The notes: generated by a model not told the origin, from the letters alone. Positions 1 through 7,337 are shown, numbered from the stretch's first letter. The stretch is 9,084 nt of DNA from Planctomycetota bacterium (GCA_017303565.1 JAFLCM010000066.1:1-9084); one strand, 5' to 3'. Program-made: numbers and translations.

Positions 1-3000
1 GCCCAGGTGGTGCTGCCCACGGGCGACCCCGCGGAGGTCTGGAAGCGGGAGCCCGCGTCGATCCACACGGGCCCCGGGCCCACGCTCGAGTCCGACCCCG
101 CCGCGGTGCTCGCCGCGCGGACGCAGCCCCTCACCAACGCCCGAGAGGCGAAGGTGCTGTGCCTGCACAGCCACTCGCCGGACGACAGTTACACGATGCT
201 CCAGGCGCTGGGTTTCTCCGACGCGTTCCTGGCGCGGGCGCCCGGCCCGGTTTCGCAGTACCGCGAGTACCTCTTTCTTTCCCTTCAGTCGGAGGACGAC
301 GACTACCACGACGCGCTCGTGAAACTGCTGTCGAAGAGGTACCACGGCGTGGGCATCGACATCGTGTTCGCGACCGACACCCGCGCGCTGGTGTTCTGGT
401 TCGACCACCTCAGCCACGCGCTCCCGGGCGTGCCGATGGTCTTCTCCGGGCCGTACGAGTGGCGCCCCGAGTTCGACGCGCCCGATCGGAACTTCACCGG
501 CGCGATGGAGCGGGTCGACTTCGCCGGGACGCTGGGGCTGATCCGGAGCCTGCGCCCGGAGACCCGGCGTATCGCGGTGATGACGACGCGGAGTTTCTTC
601 GGCGACCGCATGCGCGCGGCGTTCGACGCCCAGAGCGCCGAGGTGAAGGCCCTGGGTGTCGAGGTCACGCACTACACGCCGATGACCTGGGACCAGGTGC
701 CGCTCCCGTTCTCGGGGCCGGACCGCGCGGACGCGGTGATCTACGTGGCCGGCCCGACCGGGCTGACGCCCGGCAAGCACAAGTTCCCCCCGAGCATGCT
801 CCAGTCGGCGGTGCCGGGCGGCGTGCCCAGCTTCGCGCTCTTCGACGCGGCGCTGGGGCCGGACGTCATCGGCGGGGTGGTCTGCTCCGGCAGGCGGATG
901 GGCCAGATCGCCGGCGAGGCGGCGGCCCGAATCCTCTTCGATGGCGTCGAGCCGAAGTCGATCCCGATCGACCGTGGGGCGGGATCTCTGGTGCCCATGT
1001 TCCGCTGGGACGCGCTCGAGGCGTGGGGCGTCGCCGCGTCGAGCCTGCCGCCGGGCTCGTCCATCATCGGGCGGCCCGACGCGTGGCTGGTTCGCAACCA
1101 GGAAGCGGTGATCCGTGCCGGGTTCGGGCTGGCCGTGGTCGCGGCGCTGGGCTTCGGGGCCCTTGCCTGGCGGCTGGCCGCGAGCCGGCGGGCGCTCGCT
1201 CAAACCCAGGGGCGGCTCGAACTGATGGCCTCGACGCTCGGAGAGGCGTTCTGGATCACCGAGCCCGACGGCTGGACGGTGCGCTACGCCACGGAAGCGT
1301 GGGAGACGCTGTGGGGCCGGTCCCGCTCGGAGATCCGGGGGCACGCCAAGGAGGCGCTCCTGGGGTGGATCCACCCCGAAGACCGCGAACGCATGCGCGA
1401 GGTCTTCGAGCGTCGCCCGGCACTGGCCGAGCCGATGGACAACACCTTCCGGGTCGTGGGCGCGGACGGCACCGTGAGGTGGATCAACTGCAAATCCCGC
1501 CCGCTGTACGACGCCGCCGGCAACTTGACTTCGTACGTCGGCGTCCAGCGAGACATCACCGAGCGGATGGAATCGAGGCGGACGCTGCAGGCGAGCGAGA
1601 GTCGCCTCGCCGAACTCGTCCGCACCGCGCCCGTCGGCATCATCGAATGGGACGACCAGTGGCGCTGCACCCGGTGGGACGGGCGGGCCGAGGCGATGTT
1701 CGGCTGGACCGCGGAGGAGGTGGTGGGCCGGTCCTTCCGTGAGTGGGAGTTCGTTCATCCCGAAGACGCGGCGCACGTCGGGGAGGTGATCCGTCTCCAG
1801 GAAGCCAAGCGTGTGGCTCAGAACTCGAGCCTGAACCGCAACCTGACGAAGTCGGGCGAGGTTCGCCACTGCGAGTGGGTGAACACCAACGTCTTCGACA
1901 CCGACGGGCGCCGGGTGTCGACGCTGTCGGTGGTCCTGGACGTGACGGAGCGGGAAGTGGCCCGGGCGGCCCTCGCGGCCAGCGAGGCCCGTTACCGCCT
2001 GGCCAGCGCCGCGGTCTCGGACACCATCTACGACTGGGACATCGCGGCCGACCGGGTGCGGAAGAGCGGCAACAGCAGCCGCCTTCCCCTGAACTCGGCC
2101 GTCGAGACGCACACGGTGGCCGAGTTCATCGGCGCGCTCCACCCCGACGACCTGCCCGGCGTGAAGGCGAGCCTGGAGCGTGCCTTGAAGGACGGATCCG
2201 AGCGGTGGTCGGCGGAGTACCGCCACCGCCTGCGTGACGGCTCATGGGGGATCTTCGTTGACCGCGCGGTGATCGTGCGGAGCGAGGACGGCACCCCGGT
2301 CCGCATGGTGGGCGCCATGACCGAGGTCACGCGGGAGCGCGACGCCGAGGGCGCGCTCCGCGAGGCCGAGGAGCGGTTCCGTCTGGCGCTGCGAGCCTCC
2401 ACCGACATCATCTGGGACTGGGACCTCGTGCGCAACACCATGACCTGGAGCGACGCGGTGAGCGGACTCGCGGGCGGCGCGTCCGAGCCCCTCTCGATCG
2501 AGGGCTGGCTCTTGAACATCCACGCCGACGACCGCGAGCGTGTCCGGACCGGGTTCTTCGGCGCGCTCGGGAACCACGCGGAACAGACCTGGCGCGACGA
2601 GTACCGGATCGCCACCGAGTCGGGCGAGTACGCGACGTACTCCGACCACGGGTTCATCGTCCGCGACGCCTCGGGCGCGGCGGTGCGCATGGTGGGCGCG
2701 ATGACCGACGTGACCGCCCTGCGCGATGCCGACCGGCGCGTGGCCGAGAGCGAGCGCCGGCTCCGGCCCGCGCTCGACGCCGCCGGGCTGGGGACGTTCG
2801 ACGTGGACCTCGTGACCGGGAGGATGTCCCACGACGAGCGGGCCGGCGCCATTCTGGGGCTGGAGCCGGGGCGGTTCATCGAGTCGTTCGAGGCCCGCAA
2901 GGCGCGGTTCCACCCCGACGACCTCCCGGGCGTGTGCGAGCGCGAGCGTCTGACGCTCGAAACCGGCGCGCCCTATCGCTGCGAGACGCGCACCCGCCAA

Positions 3001-5799
3001 CCCGACGGCTCCTACCGCTGGATCCTTGGTCAGGCGGAGGTGGTCTGCGACAACGAAGGCAGGCCCATCCGCGCCATCGGCGTCGTCGGAGACATCCACG
3101 AGCGGAAGTCCGCCGAGGCCGCGCTCCGCGCCAGCGAGTCACGCTTCCAGGCCATTGTCGGAACCATCCAGGATGCGTTCTGGGTCCGGTGCCTCGACTC
3201 CCGGGAGTACGAGTACCTCAGCCCAGCGCTCTGCCGGATGCTCGGGTACGACAAGGAGCACCTGCCGAGAACCGTGGAAGAATGGCGGGAGCGGGTCGTG
3301 CCGGAGGACCGCGAGAAACTCATCCGCCAGAGCGAGGTGTGGATCGCAACCGGCTACGCGGGCGAACTGGTCTCTGATTTCCGCTATGTCCGCCCGGACG
3401 GGGACGTGCGCTGGCTGCAGTCGCGCGGGTACCCCGGCGAGCGGGGACCGGACGGGAAGGTCCTCTCGATCCTCGGCACCACGCGGGACATCACCCTGCA
3501 GCGCCGCGCGGAAGAGGCCCTCCGCGCCAGCGAGTCACGCTTCCGCCAGTTCGCCGAGACCATCGACGAGTGCTTCTGGGAGGCCCATCCGGAGCACCGC
3601 GGGGGGATGCGCTACGTCAGCCCCGCGGTGGTCCGCGTCTACGGCATGACGCCCGAGGAGGTGCTCGCGACGCCGTTGGGCTTGACCCGCGCCATCCATC
3701 CGGACGATCAGGCGCGTGCGATGGCGGCGGCGGATGCATGGGCCGCCTCGGGCTACTGCGGCGCGTACGAGTGCCAGTACCGCGTGCTGCACGCGGACGG
3801 GACGGTCAAGTGGGTCGAGAACCGGGGCTACGCCGTCCGCAACGCCGCGGGAGAGCTGGCGTCGCTGGTGGGTGCGGCGCGCGACGTGACGGCACGGGTG
3901 GAGGCGGCGCACCGGATCGAGGAGAGCGAGGCGAAGTTCCGCGAGCTCGCCGAGCGTCTGCCCCAGGTGTTCTGGTCGGGGCGGGGCACGGCAGACGGGC
4001 TGATCACCTATGTCAGCCCGGCCGTGGCGGAGGTCTTCGGGCTGAGTCCCGCCGAAGTCGAGGGCACCAGCAAGGGCTGGGGCCATCTCATCCATCCCGA
4101 CGACCTCGCCGCCGCCGACGAGATCCGAAACAGATGGCATGAGGGCGGATGCCGGGGTTCCTACGAGAATCGCTACCGCATCGTCCGACCCGACGGCGAG
4201 GTGCGCTCCATCGTGAACCGCGCCTACGCGGTGCGGGACGCGGGTGGGAGTGTCTCCCGGGTCATCGGCCTCGCGACTGACGTCACGAGTGAGACCCGCG
4301 CCGCGGAGGGCCTGGCCCAGAGCGAGCGCCGCTTCCGCGAGATGGCCGAGAACATCGACCAGGTCTTCTGGGTGCGAACGATCGAGACAAACGAGATCCT
4401 CTACGTCAGCCCGGCCACCCGGCGGCTCTGGGGCATCGAGCCCGAGTCGCTGACGGGCGGCGTCGGGCGTTGGCGGTCGATGCTCCACCCCGAGGACCGC
4501 GACCGCGTCCGCGCCCGCATCGAGGCGTGGCTGCAAGCCGGGGCGCACGGGCAGTACGAGGTGGAGTTCCGGATCGTCACCCCGTCAGGCGAGACGCGCT
4601 GGGTTCGCAGCCGCGCCGTCGCGGTCGCCGAGGACGGGGCGTCCCCGGAGCGGATCGTCGGCGTGACCGAGGACATCACCGAGCGAGAGCTCGCCCGGCG
4701 CCGCCTCATCGACAGCGAACGCCGCTTCCGCGAGATGGCCGAGAACATCGACCAGGTGTTCTGGGTCCGCACCATCGACACGGCGGAGACGCTCTACCTC
4801 AGCCCCGCGACCACCCGCCTCTGGGGCTTCGCGCCCGACGAGATGACGGGCAGCGTCGGGAAGTGGCGCGAACTGATCCACCCCGACGACCGCTCCCGCG
4901 TCGTGGGCGACATCGAGCGTTGGATCGGGTCGGGCGCCCGCGGCACCTACGCCAACGAGTACCGCCTGATGCTCTCGGACGGCTCGGTGCGGTGGGTCCA
5001 CAACCGCGGGACCATGGTCCCCGCCGACGACGCCGGCCCGCGCCGGATGGTCGGGGTCACCGAGGACATCACCCACCGCAAGCAGGCCGAGATCGCGCTC
5101 GAATCGACGCTGCGGGCCCAGCGGATGCTGCTGTCGGAACTCGATCACCGGGTGAAGAACGCGCTGGCCGGGCTGCTCTCGATGATCGAGATGAGCTCCC
5201 GCGAGGCCGACTCCGTCGGATCGCTCGCCTCCGCCATGCAGCGCCGTGTGCAGGCGATGGTCAGCGTCCACTCCATGCTGTCGGAAGCACGCTGGCGCCC
5301 CGTTGACCTCCGCGTGATGGTCGAGGCCCTGATCCCCCCGGGGGCCGCCGGACGCGTCATGGCCCACGGGCCGAGCGTCACCATCCCGCCGCGCCAGGCC
5401 ACGGCGCTCGGCATGGTCCTTCAGGAACTGTTTAGCAACTCCGGCAAGTACGGCTCACTCGGCGCGCCCGGCGGCCTCGTCGAGGTCTCATGGAGCATCC
5501 AGTCGTGGGCCGGTTCCGACGACCGCCGCGCCAACGAGCGACGGATGGTGCTCCGCTGGAAAGAAACCGGCGGGCCCGCCGTCAGCCCGCATCCCAAGGA
5601 AGGTCTGGGCTTCTCGCTCATCCGCGGGTTCGCGGCGTTCGAGCTCGGCGGCGGGGCCGACCTCGCGTTCCACCCCGCCGGCGCTCACCACACCATCGAG
5701 ATCCGCCTCGACTCTGAGGATTCCGACCCCCACGACTCACGCACCCTTGCCCAGGTCGGGGCGATCGCATCCTCCCCCCGCGACACCGACGCGAAATAA
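1..5799 (+). CDS. Multi-PAS hybrid-input sensor histidine kinase (ABC_sub_bind sensor, TM, 10 PAS, HWE/HisKA_2 kinase), 5' partial
   Basis: The reading frame is open from base 1. The first possible start, GTG at 7, would leave no signal peptide before a domain that should be exported, so the true start is probably upstream. Residues are numbered from that GTG. Residues ~48-345 resemble ABC transporter substrate-binding proteins of the ABC_sub_bind type, with the usual closing stretch LPPGSSIIGRP at 347-357. A hydrophobic helix at ~367-391 is the membrane span. Ten PAS/PAC modules follow (~401-1693), each with a HPDD-like motif and a PAC end such as VGVTEDIT. The kinase core has phospho-acceptor His1714 in ELDHRVKNAL, an N-box with E1807, N1811 and KYG 1814-1816, WKETGGP at 1851-1857, and GLGFSLIRG at 1866-1874. 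WxE and KYG point to the HWE/HisKA_2 group. It should bind a small extracytoplasmic ligand, integrate cytoplasmic PAS signals and phosphorylate an unknown response regulator. No receiver domain is fused and no regulator is adjacent. The protein is far longer than usual for the family. The domain order is well supported; ligand and output are not. Confidence 0.93.
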   Translation, partial: AQVVLPTGDPAEVWKREPASIHTGPGPTLESDPAAVLAARTQPLTNAREAKVLCLHSHSPDDSYTMLQALGFSDAFLARAPGPVSQYREYLFLSLQSEDDDYHDALVKLLSKRYHGVGIDIVFATDTRALVFWFDHLSHALPGVPMVFSGPYEWRPEFDAPDRNFTGAMERVDFAGTLGLIRSLRPETRRIAVMTTRSFFGDRMRAAFDAQSAEVKALGVEVTHYTPMTWDQVPLPFSGPDRADAVIYVAGPTGLTPGKHKFPPSMLQSAVPGGVPSFALFDAALGPDVIGGVVCSGRRMGQIAGEAAARILFDGVEPKSIPIDRGAGSLVPMFRWDALEAWGVAASSLPPGSSIIGRPDAWLVRNQEAVIRAGFGLAVVAALGFGALAWRLAASRRALAQTQGRLELMASTLGEAFWITEPDGWTVRYATEAWETLWGRSRSEIRGHAKEALLGWIHPEDRERMREVFERRPALAEPMDNTFRVVGADGTVRWINCKSRPLYDAAGNLTSYVGVQRDITERMESRRTLQASESRLAELVRTAPVGIIEWDDQWRCTRWDGRAEAMFGWTAEEVVGRSFREWEFVHPEDAAHVGEVIRLQEAKRVAQNSSLNRNLTKSGEVRHCEWVNTNVFDTDGRRVSTLSVVLDVTEREVARAALAASEARYRLASAAVSDTIYDWDIAADRVRKSGNSSRLPLNSAVETHTVAEFIGALHPDDLPGVKASLERALKDGSERWSAEYRHRLRDGSWGIFVDRAVIVRSEDGTPVRMVGAMTEVTRERDAEGALREAEERFRLALRASTDIIWDWDLVRNTMTWSDAVSGLAGGASEPLSIEGWLLNIHADDRERVRTGFFGALGNHAEQTWRDEYRIATESGEYATYSDHGFIVRDASGAAVRMVGAMTDVTALRDADRRVAESERRLRPALDAAGLGTFDVDLVTGRMSHDERAGAILGLEPGRFIESFEARKARFHPDDLPGVCERERLTLETGAPYRCETRTRQPDGSYRWILGQAEVVCDNEGRPIRAIGVVGDIHERKSAEAALRASESRFQAIVGTIQDAFWVRCLDSREYEYLSPALCRMLGYDKEHLPRTVEEWRERVVPEDREKLIRQSEVWIATGYAGELVSDFRYVRPDGDVRWLQSRGYPGERGPDGKVLSILGTTRDITLQRRAEEALRASESRFRQFAETIDECFWEAHPEHRGGMRYVSPAVVRVYGMTPEEVLATPLGLTRAIHPDDQARAMAAADAWAASGYCGAYECQYRVLHADGTVKWVENRGYAVRNAAGELASLVGAARDVTARVEAAHRIEESEAKFRELAERLPQVFWSGRGTADGLITYVSPAVAEVFGLSPAEVEGTSKGWGHLIHPDDLAAADEIRNRWHEGGCRGSYENRYRIVRPDGEVRSIVNRAYAVRDAGGSVSRVIGLATDVTSETRAAEGLAQSERRFREMAENIDQVFWVRTIETNEILYVSPATRRLWGIEPESLTGGVGRWRSMLHPEDRDRVRARIEAWLQAGAHGQYEVEFRIVTPSGETRWVRSRAVAVAEDGASPERIVGVTEDITERELARRRLIDSERRFREMAENIDQVFWVRTIDTAETLYLSPATTRLWGFAPDEMTGSVGKWRELIHPDDRSRVVGDIERWIGSGARGTYANEYRLMLSDGSVRWVHNRGTMVPADDAGPRRMVGVTEDITHRKQAEIALESTLRAQRMLLSELDHRVKNALAGLLSMIEMSSREADSVGSLASAMQRRVQAMVSVHSMLSEARWRPVDLRVMVEALIPPGAAGRVMAHGPSVTIPPRQATALGMVLQELFSNSGKYGSLGAPGGLVEVSWSIQSWAGSDDRRANERRMVLRWKETGGPAVSPHPKEGLGFSLIRGFAAFELGGGADLAFHPAGAHHTIEIRLDSEDSDPHDSRTLAQVGAIASSPRDTDAK
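3124..3148 (+). repeat. 25-base exact direct repeat copy 1 (PAS5/6 linker), partner 3520-3544
   Basis: This block is identical over 25 bases to 3520-3544, offset by 396 bases (132 codons). It encodes LRASESRF, the linker helix entering the sixth PAS module. Identity at the DNA level, including synonymous positions, suggests a recent duplication or conversion between PAS units. Confidence 0.88.
3520..3544 (+). repeat. 25-base exact direct repeat copy 2 (PAS6/7 linker), partner 3124-3148
   Basis: This is the second copy of the LRASESRF-encoding block, at the entry to the seventh PAS module. Flanking bases diverge at once (GCG against GCC upstream), so only the linker is preserved at nucleotide level. 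Confidence 0.88.
4321..4373 (+). repeat. Direct repeat copy 1 (PAS9 start), partner 4714-4766
   Basis: The 53 bases match 4714-4766 with two mismatches (4326 and 4365). They include an uninterrupted 38-base identity, 4327-4364 against 4720-4757, at an offset of 393 bases (131 codons). The repeat encodes the opening segment SERRFREMAENIDQVFWV of two adjacent PAS modules. It marks a duplication of a whole PAS unit rather than a mobile element. Confidence 0.9.
4714..4766 (+). repeat. Direct repeat copy 2 (PAS10 start), partner 4321-4373
   Basis: This is the second copy of the PAS-start repeat described for its partner. Downstream of it the two PAS modules (residues ~1439-1561 and ~1570-1692) still align without gaps at roughly 60% identity by eye, then drift in the DNA. 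The opening segment is therefore the best conserved part, either through constraint on the signalling helix or through gene conversion. Confidence 0.9.
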
Positions 5800-5805
5800 C
5801 CTCGC

Positions 5806-5847
5806 CGGACCTTTGGCGCGGGCTCACGTCCGAGTAGGGAAGGTCCG
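5806..5847 (+). other. Inverted repeat in the spacer after the kinase gene
   Basis: CGGACCTT at 5806-5813 is exactly complementary to AAGGTCCG at 5840-5847, leaving a 26-base loop. It starts seven bases after the kinase stop codon. No T-run follows, so it is not a standard intrinsic terminator. It could be 3' processing or termination structure for the kinase mRNA, the first stem of a leader for the next gene, or an operator-like dyad. Confidence 0.45.
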
Positions 5848-5856
5848 ATTGATCTG

Positions 5857-5883
5857 CCACCGGCAACCGAAGCCGGGTGGAGG
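5857..5883 (+). promoter_or_regulatory. Hairpin overlapping the Shine-Dalgarno site of the PD40 lipoprotein gene
   Basis: CCACCGGC at 5857-5864 pairs with GCCGG-G-TGG at 5872-5880, with one bulged G at 5877 and a seven-base loop AACCGAA. The Shine-Dalgarno GGAGG occupies 5879-5883, six bases before the ATG at 5890, and its first two bases lie in the 3' arm. The ribosome site is strong and fixes the start. The hairpin may limit access to it. The pairing is read directly; any regulatory role is inference. Confidence 0.5.
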
Positions 5884-5889
5884 TCAACC

Positions 5890-7152
5890 ATGCAGAACCG
5901 CGTGCGGATCCTGACGAAGTCGAGCCTCGCCGTCGGCGTGCTCTCGCTGCTGGGCGCGTGCGCCGCTTCCACGCGGACCCAGGCGCCGACTTCCACCCCG
6001 GATGCGCCCGCGACGCAGGCCGCCGACGCCGCCCGTCCCGGGTTCTCCTCTTCCCCGCGCTACGCCGCCTTCGGCGAGGCGCCCGCCACCGCCGCCGCCA
6101 ACTCGTCGGCCCCGCTCAGCGACGAGCAGACCGAGAACATCAGCCGCGTCTCCATGACCGATGTCGGCGCCGATTTCGACCCCTGCGTCTCGCCCGACGG
6201 CGAGAGGGTCTACTTCGCCTCCACCCGGCACCGCCCCACCAGCGACATCTACGTCAAGCGCACCGACTCCAGCGCCGTCACCCTGCTCACCTCTGACGCC
6301 GCCCACGACGTCATGCCCGCGATCAGCCCCGACGGCAAGCGCCTCGCCTTCGCCTCCAACCGCAACGGGTCGTACGACATCTACGTCATGAACGCCGCTG
6401 GCGGCCAGGCCGTCCAGGTCACCGCCGACCCCGGGCAGGAACTCCGCCCCACCTGGTCGCCCGACGGCAAGACCCTCGCTTTCTGCCGCGTCGGCGAACG
6501 CTCCGACCGCTGGGAGGTCTGGTCCGTCGACACCACCCGCGCCGGCTCGCTCAAGTTCCTCACCTACGGCATGTTCCCCGCCTGGCAGCCCAAGGGCGAC
6601 AAGATCGCCTTCCAGCGCTCCCGCGAGCGCGGCGACCGCTTCTACTCCATCTGGACCATCGACTACGCCAACGGCGAGGCCCGCAACCCCACCGAGGTCG
6701 TCGCCAGCGCCACCACCGCCTGCATCAACCCCTCGTGGAGCCCCGACGGGAGTCTCATCGCCTTCAGCACCGTGACCAACCCCGCGGCGATCGACCCCGC
6801 TTCCGCGACCCCGGTCAAGACCGGCGCGGACGTGTGGATCGTCGCCGCCGACGGCTCGGCCCGCGCGGCCCTCACCGCCGGCACCTCCGCGAACCTCTCG
6901 CCCGTCTGGGGCCCGATGAACCGCGTGTTCTTCGTCTCCAACCGCTCCGGCGCGGAGAACCTGTGGTCGATCGGCGCGGAGCAGGCCGTCGCCGCCATCT
7001 CGGCGGGCACGCCCTCCACGATGACCGCCCAGGCTCCCCACGCCAACCCCGAGCAGCCCGTGGATGTGGCGCCGCAGATGACGGACGCGCCCGTCGAGGA
7101 ACATCAGATGACCGAGGGCGCCGAGTCGCCCGCCGCCGAGGAGCCGCACTGA
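5890..7152 (+). CDS. PD40/TolB-like beta-propeller lipoprotein
   Basis: A 420-residue exported lipoprotein. Residues 1-23 form a signal peptide with basic RVRILTK, a hydrophobic core and lipobox LGAC, with the lipidated Cys at 24. Residues ~25-85 are Ala/Pro/Thr/Ser-rich and look like a flexible linker. Six PD40 (TolB/WD40-like) repeats follow, with signatures SPDGERVYFAS (101), SPDGKRLAFASN (147), SPDGKTLAF (190), QPKGDKIAF (233), SPDGSLIAF (284) and GPMNRVFFVSN (341), enough for one six-bladed propeller. After ~365 comes an acidic, low-complexity tail. TolB's alpha/beta N-terminal domain is missing, so this is not orthologous TolB by architecture; no Tol/Pal genes are visible. Such propellers usually act as periplasmic protein-interaction platforms. 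The start is set by GGAGG six bases upstream. The kinase gene ends 90 bases earlier and the next lipoprotein gene starts 185 bases later. Function beyond the fold is unknown. Confidence 0.9.
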   Translation: MQNRVRILTKSSLAVGVLSLLGACAASTRTQAPTSTPDAPATQAADAARPGFSSSPRYAAFGEAPATAAANSSAPLSDEQTENISRVSMTDVGADFDPCVSPDGERVYFASTRHRPTSDIYVKRTDSSAVTLLTSDAAHDVMPAISPDGKRLAFASNRNGSYDIYVMNAAGGQAVQVTADPGQELRPTWSPDGKTLAFCRVGERSDRWEVWSVDTTRAGSLKFLTYGMFPAWQPKGDKIAFQRSRERGDRFYSIWTIDYANGEARNPTEVVASATTACINPSWSPDGSLIAFSTVTNPAAIDPASATPVKTGADVWIVAADGSARAALTAGTSANLSPVWGPMNRVFFVSNRSGAENLWSIGAEQAVAAISAGTPSTMTAQAPHANPEQPVDVAPQMTDAPVEEHQMTEGAESPAAEEPH

Positions 7153-7176
7153 TCCCCGCCGTTCCGCGCAAGAACT

Positions 7177-7193
7177 GCCGGAAACGAACCGGC
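7177..7193 (+). other. Small stem-loop downstream of the PD40 gene
   Basis: GCCGG (7177-7181) pairs with CCGGC (7189-7193) around the loop AAACGAA, 24 bases after the stop codon. No T-tract follows, so a terminator call is weak. Its stem and loop resemble the hairpin at 5860-5876 (stem CCGGC/GCCGG, loop AACCGAA). Confidence 0.35.
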
Positions 7194-7209
7194 GTTCCGA
7201 GGCGGAAAT

Positions 7210-7259
7210 GCTGGGTGTCGGGAAAGTCCCGACCCGTTCCGGACCGATAAACACCCAGC
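7210..7259 (+). other. Nested inverted repeat in the spacer between the two lipoprotein genes
   Basis: An outer nine-base arm GCTGGGTGT (7210-7218) is exactly complementary to ACACCCAGC (7251-7259). Directly inside lies a second hairpin, CGGGA (7219-7223) with TCCCG (7227-7231) around AAG. Bases 7232-7250 remain as an unpaired or weakly paired segment. The inner hairpin stacks on the outer stem without a gap on the 5' side, as in a compact RNA fold. It could be a terminator-like 3' end for the upstream gene, a leader element for the downstream gene, or a protein-binding dyad. I do not recognise a known riboswitch in it. Confidence 0.5.
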
Positions 7260-7295
7260 CCCTTTGGGCCGGATCAGGAAAGACATCGATTCAAA

Positions 7296-7333
7296 CGCGG
7301 GCGGGCGGAGCCCACCGCGAACCCTGGCAGGGA
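7296..7333 (+). promoter_or_regulatory. GC-rich hairpin followed by Shine-Dalgarno of the second lipoprotein gene
   Basis: CGCGG (7296-7300) pairs with CCGCG (7315-7319), and inside it GGGC (7303-7306) pairs with GCCC (7310-7313) around GGA. A modest ribosome-binding site AGGGA lies at 7329-7333, four bases before the ATG at 7338, and supports that start. The hairpin ends nine bases before the site and does not cover it. Confidence 0.4.
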
Positions 7334-7337
7334 CGCC

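Larger units (their letters stand above)
1207..5085 (+). repeat. Array of ten tandem PAS/PAC modules inside the kinase gene
   Basis: Ten modules can be counted by two landmarks. The HPDD-like motif lies near residues 455, 583, 711, 838, 968, 1097, 1230, 1362, 1493 and 1624. The closing (E/D)(V/I)T-type PAC motif lies near 519, 649, 778, 906, 1033, 1165, 1297, 1429, 1560 and 1691. Spacing is 127-132 residues throughout. The copies belong to the PAS_3-like class. They are joined by short helical linkers carrying variants of ASESRFR, the expected signalling-helix connectors. The sixth copy has VVPED instead of HP(D/E)D, so its conserved His is missing. PAS modules can bind haem, flavin or small molecules or serve as dimerising spacers; no cofactor can be assigned from sequence here. 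Confidence 0.9.

Noticed and set aside
159..1742. A 527-codon plus-strand frame overlapping the kinase gene.
   Set aside because: Out of frame with the kinase and very Arg/Gly/Ala/Pro-rich, the usual +1 shadow; the kinase frame has unmistakable domains.
3535..4548. A 337-codon minus-strand frame opposite PAS modules.
   Set aside because: Its internal regularity mirrors the PAS repeats on the other strand; no independent protein features.
3124..4766. Regularly spaced direct repeats that might suggest a CRISPR-like or satellite array.
   Set aside because: They lie inside the kinase frame, are spaced by ~393-396 bases (131-132 codons), and encode PAS linkers.
7219..7233. GGGAAAGTCCCG resembles the GAGGAAAGTCCGGGC block of bacterial RNase P RNA.
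   Set aside because: The spacer is far too short for RNase P RNA and no matching 3' conserved block is present before the next gene.
5884..7254. A 456-codon open frame on the minus strand opposite the PD40 lipoprotein gene.
   Set aside because: It lies antisense to a gene with a clear lipobox and propeller repeats, and its translation is Gly/Ala/Arg/Val-rich low complexity typical of shadow frames in GC-rich DNA.
7286..7300. ATTCAAAC resembles a tRNA T-loop.
   Set aside because: The flanking bases do not form a T-stem and no anticodon or acceptor arms can be drawn around it.
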